DNA from: Synergistaceae bacterium
GTDB taxonomy: Bacteria > Synergistota > Synergistia > Synergistales > Aminobacteriaceae
Assembly (NCBI GenBank): GCA_031273365.1
Contig: JAISSA010000096.1
Location: 1-12,618 of the forward strand
Direction of reading: 5' to 3'
Length of the DNA stretch: 12,618 bases
Shown: positions 6,882 through 12,618 of the stretch, in pieces
Layout of the letters: each line of letters starts with the position of its first letter
How positions within the stretch are numbered: the first letter of the stretch is position 1
Notes under the pieces: generated by a model
The model's input: the letters and a program-made list of their open reading frames with translations, nothing else
The model's database searches: none
Told to the model about the DNA's origin: nothing
Made by a program: the position numbers and the translations under genes

Positions 6882-8155
6882 GCGGTTTCGTACTGGTCAC
6901 GCTACTGCTCTTGTTCGTGCTGTTTCTGGGGCTGCCCGTGGCCTTTTCGCTGGGCGTGACGTCGGTGGTGCTCATCCTTCAGTTCGGGCTTCCGATGAAG
7001 CTCATCGCCAACACGATATTCACCTCCATGGACAGCTTCGTCCTGATCGCCATCCCTCTCTATATCCTGATGAGCCAGATTTTGCTGGACGGGCATATCG
7101 GCGACGACCTGTTCGAGGTCATGAACGCCTGGGTGCGCCACCTTCCCGGAGGACTCGCCATCGCGACGATTCTGGCCTGCGCCTTCTTCGCGGCGATCAC
7201 CGGGTCCGGGGCCGCGACCGCCGCCACCATCGGCATGGTGGCCTTTCCCGCCATGACGGAACGGGGGTACGACAAGCGCTTCACCCTGGGCCTTCTGGCG
7301 GCGGGGGGAACTTTGGGGATATTGATTCCTCCCAGCATCCCCCTGATTCTCTACGGCTCGATCACCGAGGAGTCGGTCGGAAAGCTCTTCATAGCCGGCA
7401 TTATCCCAGGACTTGTGCTTGCCAGCGTGTTCATCGTCTACGCCGTGTGGCAAAGCAAGCGGGGGAGCTTCACCTCCTTGCCTCGAACCTCCTGGAAAGA
7501 GCGGCTCGAAATCACCCTCAAAAATTTCTGGGGGATCCTCCTGCCGTTTTTGATCGTGGGGGGAATCTACTCCGGGGCTTTCACCCCCACGGAAGCCGCC
7601 GCCGTCGGGCTCGTCTACAGCCTCTTCATCACGCTGTTCGTCTACCGCACGATCCGTTTTAGGGACATTCCCGGCATCTGCCTGAAGTCGGTGGGGACCA
7701 GTTGCATGATCGCGATGGTGGTGGCCGGGGCCGTGCTCTTCGGGCGCGTCATGACCATGCTGGAAATCCCGCAGAAGTTGACGGAGCTGATCATCGCCTC
7801 CAACTTCTCTCCGCTTATGTTCATCGTAGCCATGAACATGCTGATGATCGTCCTGGGGTGCATCCTGGAGACGGTGTCGATCGTCCTCCTGACCATGCCT
7901 CTGGTCACGCCGCTCCTGGCGGTTCTTCACATCGACCCTATATGGTACGCCATCATCCTCACGGTGAACATGACGATGGCTCTGATCACCCCGCCCGTCG
8001 GGATGAACCTCTACGTCATCAACGGCCTCAGGGACGACATCACCATGAAAGACGTCATCTCGGGCGTCCTGCCTTTCGTCATTCTGATTTTCCTGTTCCT
8101 GATCCTGACCATCGCGTTTCCGGCCATGAGCGTCTGGCTGCCGTCGGTCATGTGA
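6878..8155 (+). CDS. dctM: TRAP transporter large permease subunit (DctM family)
   Basis: Main Na+-driven permease of the TRAP complex in the inner membrane. It has 425 residues and about 12 hydrophobic segments, the normal size. Motifs include SFVLIAIPLYILMSQIL (53-69), GSGAATAATIG (109-119), GGTLGILIPPSIPLILYGSI (143-162), FTPTEAAAVG in the second half, and ITPPVGMNLYVINGL near the end; these are the family's repeated re-entrant-loop elements. The start ATG 6878 overlaps the dctQ stop by 4 bp. A longer upstream extension of this frame runs antiparallel in register with dctQ and is not part of the protein, because MSGFVLVTLLLLFV is the standard N-terminal helix. It ends the dctPQM operon; the 183-bp gap after it contains the thrC leader elements. 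Confidence 0.95.
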   Translation: MSGFVLVTLLLLFVLFLGLPVAFSLGVTSVVLILQFGLPMKLIANTIFTSMDSFVLIAIPLYILMSQILLDGHIGDDLFEVMNAWVRHLPGGLAIATILACAFFAAITGSGAATAATIGMVAFPAMTERGYDKRFTLGLLAAGGTLGILIPPSIPLILYGSITEESVGKLFIAGIIPGLVLASVFIVYAVWQSKRGSFTSLPRTSWKERLEITLKNFWGILLPFLIVGGIYSGAFTPTEAAAVGLVYSLFITLFVYRTIRFRDIPGICLKSVGTSCMIAMVVAGAVLFGRVMTMLEIPQKLTELIIASNFSPLMFIVAMNMLMIVLGCILETVSIVLLTMPLVTPLLAVLHIDPIWYAIILTVNMTMALITPPVGMNLYVINGLRDDITMKDVISGVLPFVILIFLFLILTIAFPAMSVWLPSVM

Positions 8156-8196
8156 CGGTCCGGGCTCGATTCCCGCGTTTGCGATTTAGAGCGCGC

Positions 8197-8253
8197 GCAG
8201 TATAAGCAGTATAATTTGAAAGCAGTATGATCCGAAAGTAGTATAATCTGAAA
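8197..8253. repeat. Tandem 16-bp repeats upstream of thrC
   Basis: Three head-to-tail 16-bp copies sit at 8206-8221 (GCAGTATAATTTGAAA), 8222-8237 (GCAGTATGATCCGAAA) and 8238-8253 (GTAGTATAATCTGAAA), preceded by a truncated copy GCAGTATAA at 8197-8205. Every copy contains a -10-like TATAAT/TATGAT/TATAAG hexamer and ends in GAAA; TTGAAA (8216-8221) looks like a -35 but its spacing to the next useful -10 is 20 bp. The array lies 42 bp after the dctM stop and about 85 bp before the thrC start. It may be a cluster of promoter or operator sites. It is too short-unit and spacer-less to be CRISPR. Confidence 0.85.
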
Positions 8254-8254
8254 T

Positions 8255-8293
8255 AAGGTCTCGCCTCCTTGTGTTTTCGGGACGAGACTTTTT
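8255..8293 (+). terminator. Hairpin plus T-tract: dctM terminator or thrC leader attenuator
   Basis: AAGGTCTCG (8255-8263) pairs with CGAGACTTT (8283-8291), a 9-bp stem with one G-T pair, followed by a T-run (8289-8293) and another T-rich stretch. A 19-nt loop contains CCTCC (8264-8268), complementary to the thrC ribosome binding site GGAGG (8326-8330). If transcription comes from dctM this is a simple terminator; if it starts in the 16-bp repeats just upstream it lies in the thrC leader and would act as an attenuator. No Thr-rich leader peptide and no T-box motif was seen. Confidence 0.6.
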
Positions 8294-8338
8294 GTATTTT
8301 GGAGTTGCCGCACTCAAAAGTCTACGGAGGGATAACGT

Positions 8339-9409
8339 ATGGGATTACTTGCGCGTTACGCACAGCTTTTACCCCTGACGGCGGCGACGCCGATGGTCAA
8401 TCTGGAGGAGGGCGGCACGCCTTTGATCCCCTTGCCCCGCGTCGGCCAGGAGCTTGAAATCGAGCTGTGGGGAAAATTCGAGGGCTGCAACCCCTCGGGA
8501 TCGTTCAAAGATCGCGGCATGGTTCTCGCCGTCGCCAAAGCGCTGGAGGGAGGGGCCCGGGCGTTGGTTTGCGCCTCGACGGGCAACACCTCGGCGTCCG
8601 CCGCCGCCTACGCCGCCGCGGTGGGCATTCCCTGCTTCGTGCTCCTGCCCGCGGGGAAGGTCGCCCTGGGGAAGCTGGCTCAGGCTCTCATGTACGGGGC
8701 CACGGTCATCGCGGTGAAGGGGAACTTCGACAAGGCTCTGGAGTTGGCGCGCCAGGCGGCGGATACCTGCGGGTACGCGATGGTGAACTCCGTCAACCCC
8801 TATCGTCTCTGGGGGCAGAGGAGCGGCGCCTGGGAAATATGCGAGGCCTTGAAAGACGCCCCCGACTGGCACGCCATTCCCGTCGGGAACGCGGGCAACA
8901 TCAGCGCCTATTGGGCGGGCTACAGGGAGTACCGACGCCTCGAACACATCTCCAGGCTTCCGCGCATGATGGGCTTTCAGGCGGCGGGGGCGGCGCCGCT
9001 GGTCACCAACGAACCCTGCCCCAACCCCGAGACGGTGGCGACCGCCATCCGCATCGGGAACCCGGTAAGCGCGGAGCTGGCTCGCGCCGCGGTCTCCGAG
9101 TCGGGGGGAGAGTTCAACTCCGTGACCGACAAGGAGATCCTGAGCGCTCAGCGACTTTTGGCGGCGAAGGGCGGGGTCTTCGCCGAGCCCGCGTCCTGCG
9201 CCCCTCTGGCGGGGTTGCGCAAGCTGAAGGCGTCGAATCGCCTTCCCAAGGGCATCAAGGTCGTCATGATCCTGACGGGCAACGGCCTGAAAGACCCGGA
9301 CACCGCGATGACCCAGGTGGGGCGTCCGATCGAGATCGGCGATAGCCTGGACGAACTGCTGGCGATATTGAAGCCCGAGGCCGGTTCCAGCGGGACTGGT
9401 TCCAGATGA
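8339..9409 (+). CDS. thrC: Threonine synthase
   Basis: PLP-dependent conversion of O-phosphohomoserine to threonine; cytosolic. It has 356 residues, matching the short bacterial threonine-synthase type. The PLP lysine is Lys57 in NPSGSFKDRGM (51-61). ASTGNTSAS (79-87) binds the substrate carboxylate/phosphate region, VGNAGNISAYW (182-192) is the PLP-phosphate loop, and MILTGNGLKDPD near the C-terminus is characteristic of ThrC rather than threonine dehydratase. GGAGGG (8326-8331) lies 7 nt before the ATG. The C-terminal 'GSSGTGSR' tail is encoded by a short direct repeat (GGTTCCAG at 9382-9389 and 9398-9405) and looks like a non-conserved linker. The stop overlaps thrB as ATGA, so the two are translationally coupled. 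Regulation may involve the tandem repeats and hairpin upstream. Confidence 0.96.
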   Translation: MGLLARYAQLLPLTAATPMVNLEEGGTPLIPLPRVGQELEIELWGKFEGCNPSGSFKDRGMVLAVAKALEGGARALVCASTGNTSASAAAYAAAVGIPCFVLLPAGKVALGKLAQALMYGATVIAVKGNFDKALELARQAADTCGYAMVNSVNPYRLWGQRSGAWEICEALKDAPDWHAIPVGNAGNISAYWAGYREYRRLEHISRLPRMMGFQAAGAAPLVTNEPCPNPETVATAIRIGNPVSAELARAAVSESGGEFNSVTDKEILSAQRLLAAKGGVFAEPASCAPLAGLRKLKASNRLPKGIKVVMILTGNGLKDPDTAMTQVGRPIEIGDSLDELLAILKPEAGSSGTGSR

Positions 9410-10371
9410 GCGTCGCGCGGTCTTCGCTGCTTTCCGTGCGCGTGCCGGCGACCAGCGCAAACCTCGGCGCGGGGTTCGACACCTTAGGCATGGCGCTTTC
9501 GCTCTACAACGTCTTCAACGTCAAAGAGCTTCTGCCCGATGGAGAGTTTTCCTGCGACGTGATCGGCGAGGGCGCGAGGGTGCTGTCGGACGCGAAAAGC
9601 AACATGCTGATCCAAAGCTACCTCCGAACGTGCGAGGTGTGGGACGTGGAACCCAAGGGCTTCGTCCTGGAATGTCACAACGTCATCCCCCTTTGCCGCG
9701 GACTCGGCAGCTCCTCCACGGCGGTCGTCGCCGGGGTCGTGCTCGCGGATGCCCTGACCGAACGCCGCACGCCCGAGGCGGAACTGCTGCGGGTGATGAC
9801 CTCGATCGAGGGGCATCCCGACAACGTGGCTCCCTGCTTTTTGGGGGGCATGACGGTCAGTTGCTGGGACGGATCGGAACTGCGTTACGTGAAGCTGCCG
9901 CCCCTGCCGGAGGACATGCACGTCGTCGCGGCCGTCCCCGACGTTCAGGTGCGGACCAGCGACGCGCGCAAGGCTCTGCCGAAAGAGGTGCAGTTCGGCG
10001 ACGCCGTCTTCAACCTGGGACGAGCCGCGCTGCTCTGCGCCGCCTGGGCGACGTCCCGCTGGGAGCACCTGGCCTGGGGCATGGACGACCGCATCCACCA
10101 GCCGTACCGATCGCGGCTTTTCCCCGGAGGCGAGGTCATTATGGACCGAGTGCGGAACATCCCCGGCTGCCTGGGCGTGGCGATCAGCGGCTCGGGGCCC
10201 ACCGTCGTCGCGCTGGTTCGCGGCGGGCCCGGCAAGGTCGCGTCCGAGATGTGCCGCACCTTCTCCGAGTACGGGGTCGCCTCGCAGTTTTTCGTTTTGG
10301 AGGGAACGGCCGAAGGAACCCGGCTCGTGAACCCGAAAAAGAAGCCGCAGGTTCGCAGAACCGAATTTTAA
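9406..10371 (+). CDS. thrB: Homoserine kinase (GHMP kinase family)
   Basis: ATP-dependent phosphorylation of homoserine to O-phosphohomoserine, feeding ThrC. It has 321 residues. VRVPATSANLGAGFDTLGMA (11-30) is the N-terminal GHMP motif; PLCRGLGSSSTAV (95-107) is the ATP phosphate loop; EGHPDNVAP (135-143) and RTSDAR (183-188) are typical of ThrB substrate binding; AISGSGPTVVAL (259-270) is the third GHMP motif. The ATG start overlaps the thrC stop by 4 bp. The C-terminus is lysine/arginine-rich (VNPKKKPQVRR) and not part of the usual fold. A 29-bp gap with AAAGGAG leads into the ACT gene, so the three genes appear to be one operon. Confidence 0.95.
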   Translation: MSVARSSLLSVRVPATSANLGAGFDTLGMALSLYNVFNVKELLPDGEFSCDVIGEGARVLSDAKSNMLIQSYLRTCEVWDVEPKGFVLECHNVIPLCRGLGSSSTAVVAGVVLADALTERRTPEAELLRVMTSIEGHPDNVAPCFLGGMTVSCWDGSELRYVKLPPLPEDMHVVAAVPDVQVRTSDARKALPKEVQFGDAVFNLGRAALLCAAWATSRWEHLAWGMDDRIHQPYRSRLFPGGEVIMDRVRNIPGCLGVAISGSGPTVVALVRGGPGKVASEMCRTFSEYGVASQFFVLEGTAEGTRLVNPKKKPQVRRTEF

Positions 10372-10400
10372 GAAAAAGAGCCGATAAAGGAGTTTCGAAC

Positions 10401-10886
10401 ATGAACCCACAAGATGCGCTATGCACCACGAAACTTTCCGACGTCCGCATCGACCATTCGTCGGCGCGGATCACCCTTCTGGGCGTGCCCGACGTGCCCG
10501 GCGTCGCCGCCAAGATCTTCACCGCTCTGGCGGGACGTGGTGTCGGCGTCGAGATGATTGTACAGAACAACATGCGCGGAGGCATAACGGATGTCGGATT
10601 TTTGGTGGCGAAGGAGTGCCTGAACAACGCCATCGAAGCCTGCCGACAGGTCGTCAAGGCCATCGACGCTCAAGGCGTCTCCTTCAACACGGAAATCGCG
10701 CGCGTGTCCCTTCTGGGGGAGAACCTGTCGAGGGCTATCGACATCCCCGCGAAGATGTTCTCCGCCCTTGCCGAAGCCCAGGTGAACATCGAGATGATCG
10801 TCTCCAACTCCTACGACATCACCTGCGTCGTGGCGGCGAACTCCGCCGAAACGGCCGCGGCCGTCCTGCGCGAAAAATTTTTGTGA
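10401..10886 (+). CDS. Free-standing aspartokinase-type regulatory protein (two ACT domains, no kinase domain)
   Basis: The 161-residue protein aligns by eye with the C-terminal regulatory half of aspartate kinase. First ACT unit: ARITLLGVPDVPGVAAKIF (22-40), then VEMIVQNNMRGGITDVGF (50-67), with the PDxPG ligand loop (30-34), Gln55-Asn56 and Thr63-Asp64 kept. Second unit: IARVSLLGENLSRAIDIPAK (99-118), then NIEMIVSNSYDITCVV (129-144), with the usual Pro-Gly of its loop replaced by AIDIP. There is no amino-acid-kinase domain upstream: ATG 10401 follows AAAGGAG (10386-10392), only 29 bp after thrB. The size matches the beta subunits that some aspartokinases make from an internal start (about 160-170 residues). 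It probably binds threonine and/or lysine and controls an aspartokinase encoded elsewhere, or senses threonine for another partner; the role is inferred. Confidence 0.87.
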   Translation: MNPQDALCTTKLSDVRIDHSSARITLLGVPDVPGVAAKIFTALAGRGVGVEMIVQNNMRGGITDVGFLVAKECLNNAIEACRQVVKAIDAQGVSFNTEIARVSLLGENLSRAIDIPAKMFSALAEAQVNIEMIVSNSYDITCVVAANSAETAAAVLREKFL

Positions 10887-10937
10887 CGTAAAAAATCGAT
10901 AAAATCGAGATCTCCGTTCCGGCGCGTTTTCAAAACG

Positions 10938-11813
10938 TCAAGGCTTGGCTTCGCGCAGCCCGCTTCTGGCGACGATATCGAGAACCTGGCTCGATTTGTT
11001 CATCGTGTATATGTGGACGCCTTCGACGCCGCCGCTCCAAAGTTCGGTGATCTGCGACGCGGCGTAGTCCGAGCCCGCGTCCTTCATCGCCGCGTCGTTG
11101 TCCGCGTAACGATCGAGTATCGCCTCGAGTTTCGCCGGCACGGAGCACCCGGATATCTCGACGATGCGCCGAATTTGCTGGGCCTTGAATATCGGCATGA
11201 TGCCGGCGAGGATCGGGGCGTGAACTCCCGCCTCGCGGCACCCGTCCCGGAACTTGAAAAAAAGGTCGTTGTCGAAGAAAAGCTGGGTTATAAAAAAACT
11301 CACCCCCGCCCGCTCTTTGAGGGACATCACCTCGACGTCTCGATCGGGGTGCGGGCTCTCCGGGTGTTTTTCCGGATACGCCGCGCCGCTGAGGCAAAAA
11401 CGTTGGGGGGCGATGAACTTCACCAGATCCAGCGCGTAACGAAAATCCACCCACGGATCTTGAGGGAATTTCATATCGGCCGGCACGTCGCCGCGGAGCG
11501 CCAGAACGTTCTCGACCCCCAGCCTCGAAAGCGCCCCCGTGACTCGCGCCGTATCCTCTTTTGTGTAGCCCACGGCCGTCAGGTGCGAAAGCGGCGTCAT
11601 CTCCAGGGAGAGCACGATCTCCGCGATCTCCAGCGCCCTGGGTCGGTTCTGCCCGCCCGCCCCGTAAGTCACGGAGACGAAATCCGGCGACGCGGCGGTA
11701 AGCGCCGCCAGCGTCCCCCGGATCCCCGACAGATCCCCGTCGTGTTCCTGTTTCGGAGGAAAAACCTCGAACGAAAGCGTCCGCCGTTCCCTCAAGATCG
11801 AATCGATTCTCAC
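10938..11813 (-). CDS. metF: Methylenetetrahydrofolate reductase
   Basis: Flavin-dependent reduction of 5,10-methylene-THF to 5-methyl-THF, the methyl donor for methionine synthesis or, in some anaerobes, the methyl branch of C1 metabolism. The 291 residues are the typical bacterial length. SFEVFPPK (14-21) has the catalytic Glu16; FVSVTYGAGG (45-54), LALRGDVP (104-111, flavin-contacting Asp109), AAYPEKHPES (144-153), FFITQLFFDND (173-183) and AGIMPI (203-208) are all conserved family elements. The start is GTG (minus strand 11813-11811), with GGAG 4 nt upstream; an ATG ten bases further up belongs to a different frame. It is convergent with the thrCB-ACT operon, 51 bp away. No zinc-finger or CODH partner gene is adjacent, so nothing here decides between methionine synthesis and C1 use. 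Confidence 0.95.
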   Translation of the reverse strand: MRIDSILRERRTLSFEVFPPKQEHDGDLSGIRGTLAALTAASPDFVSVTYGAGGQNRPRALEIAEIVLSLEMTPLSHLTAVGYTKEDTARVTGALSRLGVENVLALRGDVPADMKFPQDPWVDFRYALDLVKFIAPQRFCLSGAAYPEKHPESPHPDRDVEVMSLKERAGVSFFITQLFFDNDLFFKFRDGCREAGVHAPILAGIMPIFKAQQIRRIVEISGCSVPAKLEAILDRYADNDAAMKDAGSDYAASQITELWSGGVEGVHIYTMNKSSQVLDIVARSGLREAKP

Positions 11814-11865
11814 CCTGCTCCATCTCCCCTGCTCGTTTGGATGTATTCCCTTGTCGCCGATACGC

Positions 11866-11905
11866 GAATAAGCGCTATTCTAAAGCTTTACCTCATGCAG
11901 TTCAA
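11866..11905 (-). promoter_or_regulatory. metF promoter with overlapping palindrome
   Basis: On the minus strand TTGAAC (11905-11900) and TAGAAT (11882-11877) are spaced 17 nt apart, matching the vegetative consensus at 4/6 and 5/6. Transcription would start near 11870, giving a leader of about 57 nt. A palindrome GAATA-AGCGC-TATTC (11866-11880) covers the -10 edge and the start point and could be a repressor site. The promoter hexamers are clear; the operator is a guess. Confidence 0.55.
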
Positions 11906-12009
11906 GAGAAAACGCAAGGCCGTCTCCCCTACCCCGACAAAAAACCAGCGCGGCATGGGCGCGACGCAGTACGAAGCCTATCTATGATTAATTGCAAAAG
12001 ATGATGTAA

Positions 12010-12096
12010 AATGGCCTTATGAGAGGAGGGAAACCCATGATGTCGACGATGGCGGAAAAGATGATCGCTCAAAATAGCCTAAACCATAAGGCCATT
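12010..12096. repeat. 12-bp perfect inverted repeat enclosing the start of a small ORF
   Basis: AATGGCCTTATG (12010-12021) and CATAAGGCCATT (12085-12096) are exact reverse complements separated by 63 nt. The enclosed sequence holds a GAGAGGAGGG ribosome binding site and the first codons of the small ORF at 12037. In RNA the arms would form a 12-bp stem. No flanking target duplication is apparent, so there is no direct support for a MITE. Confidence 0.8.
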
Positions 12097-12174
12097 CGCG
12101 GCAGGCACATTGGAGGAAACCTCCTCATTTTCTACTTCTGCATGGCCAGCGCCTCAGTACAAAGCGGCGTCTAG
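12037..12174 (+). CDS. Small ORF, 45 codons, unknown function
   Basis: ATG 12037 follows GAGAGGAGGG (12021-12030) by 6 nt, one of the best ribosome binding sites in the window. The product begins MMSTMAEKMIAQNSLNHK and ends GNLLIFYFCMASASVQSGV: a polar, basic N-terminal half and a short hydrophobic C-terminal stretch (about 27-40). It ends at TAG 12172-12174; the same frame then stays open for another 56 codons to TAA 12343, so it may be a longer gene cut by an amber codon. CCTCCTC (12120-12126), inside the ORF, is complementary to GAGGAGG in its own ribosome binding site. I do not recognise the product. The good site favours translation; the short length and lack of a family leave it uncertain. 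Confidence 0.4.
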   Translation: MMSTMAEKMIAQNSLNHKAIRGRHIGGNLLIFYFCMASASVQSGV

Positions 12175-12339
12175 GTTGAATTGTCTTTTGAGTTCCGCAG
12201 ACGCGTCTTTTACGGCGTTCTGAACCTCTACTCGGTGGGGCTGGCCCCGGGGCGCACTTTTATGAAACGGCGAGGTCGACCCCTTCTCATCGCGAGAACC
12301 CCGCCGCACGGTTTTCGACCTGTCTATCTCGGACAATTA
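12154..12339 (-). pseudogene. Possible gene remnant (3' end of an unidentified coding region), minus strand
   Basis: A 61-codon open stretch bounded upstream by TAA and ending at TGA (12156-12154). Its last 25 residues, VEVQNAVKDASAELKRQFNL then DAALY, look like a genuine helical protein C-terminus, whereas the N-terminal part (KTVRRGSRDEKGSTSPFHK) looks like random translation. No start codon with a ribosome binding site precedes it. A methyl-accepting chemotaxis protein tail is one possibility (such tails often end in a short 'F-x-L-D'-like peptide), but this rests on very little. It overlaps the end of the plus-strand small ORF. Confidence 0.2.
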
Positions 12340-12618
12340 TCGTAATACCAGCCGCGAACATGAGAACAATCATCCTCGCCGTGATTGTGTTCATGTTGCG
12401 ACGAGTAAGACATTCCCCGGCGGTAGCCATGCCCTCTCCCTTCGCCGCCCTTGCCAAGGCAAAGCGGGTGCGTAGCCTGTGCCCCGAATTGATGAGCAGC
12501 CGAAAGACAAAGGTGAGCCAGGGTTTTTCCTCAGTCCGGATCTTCGAAAGAATGTTGTCGAAGTGAAAGAGAGGAGCGGCCTTATTCGTCGCCTTCATAT
12601 AAAGCGCCGTCAGCAGGG
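12287..12618 (-). other. Unidentified open frame running off the right edge, minus strand
   Basis: The frame is open from the right edge of the window to TGA at 12287-12289, about 110 codons. It includes a hydrophobic segment, MNTITARMIVLMFAAGITII, that resembles an N-terminal membrane anchor, but the residues before it (SGHRLRTRFALARAAKGEG) look non-native and no ribosome binding site precedes either Met. On the other strand, a frame beginning at GTG 12479 (PRIDEQPKDKGEPGFFLSPD and onwards) is also open to the right edge and looks at least as protein-like. I cannot tell which strand, if either, is coding. Apart from the elements listed, 11906-12618 holds nothing I recognise. Confidence 0.2.

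Noticed and set aside
8197..8253. CRISPR array
   Set aside because: The units are 16 bp with no spacers between copies, so this is a tandem repeat and not repeat-spacer structure.
8156..8338. T-box or threonine leader-peptide attenuator upstream of thrC
   Set aside because: No T-box consensus and no short ORF rich in Thr or Ile codons was found; only the hairpin with T-run is supported.
8369..9460. Minus-strand open frame of 363 codons opposite thrC
   Set aside because: It is a shadow of a well-identified threonine synthase and has no motif of its own.
10925..10937. CGTTTT-C-AAAACG palindrome as a bidirectional terminator between the ACT gene and metF
   Set aside because: The stem is AT-rich, the loop is too tight, and there is no following T-tract on either strand; it may help but cannot be called.
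10930..11823. Alternative minus-strand frame of 297 codons with ATG at 11823, nearly the same span as metF
   Set aside because: Its ATG has a good-looking GGAG before it, but the frame is Arg/Gly-rich with no family features, whereas the overlapping GTG-started frame has every metF motif.
11895..11987. 30-codon plus-strand ORF (MQFKRKRKAVSPTPTK...)
   Set aside because: It has no ribosome binding site, overlaps the metF promoter and resembles no known small protein.
12010..12096. MITE or insertion-sequence remnant
   Set aside because: The 12-bp arms are perfect but there is no target-site duplication and no transposase-like sequence inside; an RNA stem explains it equally well.

Overview
The window is about 12.6 kb of GC-rich bacterial DNA, densely coding in compact operons with AGGAGG-type ribosome binding sites. 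A complete TRAP transporter beside CoA-thioester catabolism, together with separate threonine and folate/methionine genes, would fit an anaerobic amino-acid or organic-acid fermenter such as a member of the Synergistota. That placement is inferred from gene content alone, and no marker gene in the window proves it.

Layout, left to right. (1) 1-1528, + strand: the end of a cell-surface polysaccharide locus, with the 3' part of a Wzz-type chain-length regulator followed by a Wzx-type flippase. A repeat- and hairpin-rich gap follows (1529-1685). (2) 1686-2906, - strand: homoserine dehydrogenase with a shortened, degenerate C-terminal ACT region. (3) 3081-5251, + strand: a class III (CaiB/BaiF) CoA-transferase that overlaps an HMG-CoA lyase, ending at a strong terminator. 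(4) 5351-8155, + strand: a full TRAP transporter, dctP-dctQ-dctM. (5) 8339-10886, + strand: threonine synthase, homoserine kinase and a free-standing double-ACT protein that matches only the regulatory part of aspartokinase. The leader of this operon carries three head-to-tail 16-bp repeats and a terminator-like hairpin. (6) 10938-11813, - strand: methylenetetrahydrofolate reductase with a recognisable promoter. (7) 11906-12618: no confidently identified gene. It holds a 45-codon small ORF with a very good ribosome binding site, a 12-bp perfect inverted repeat, and short unrecognised open frames, possibly gene remnants.

Two themes stand out. First, blocks 3 and 4 read as a dicarboxylate module: TRAP uptake of a carboxylate, activation by CoA transfer, and retro-Claisen cleavage by the lyase. 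3-Hydroxy-3-methylglutarate, citramalate or a relative would be logical substrates. Second, blocks 2 and 5 supply the homoserine-to-threonine branch. Here the allosteric parts look rearranged: the ACT region of homoserine dehydrogenase has decayed, while an aspartokinase-type regulatory module exists as its own gene beside thrB. No aspartokinase catalytic domain lies in the window.

No tRNA, rRNA, CRISPR array, intact transposase or phage gene was recognised.
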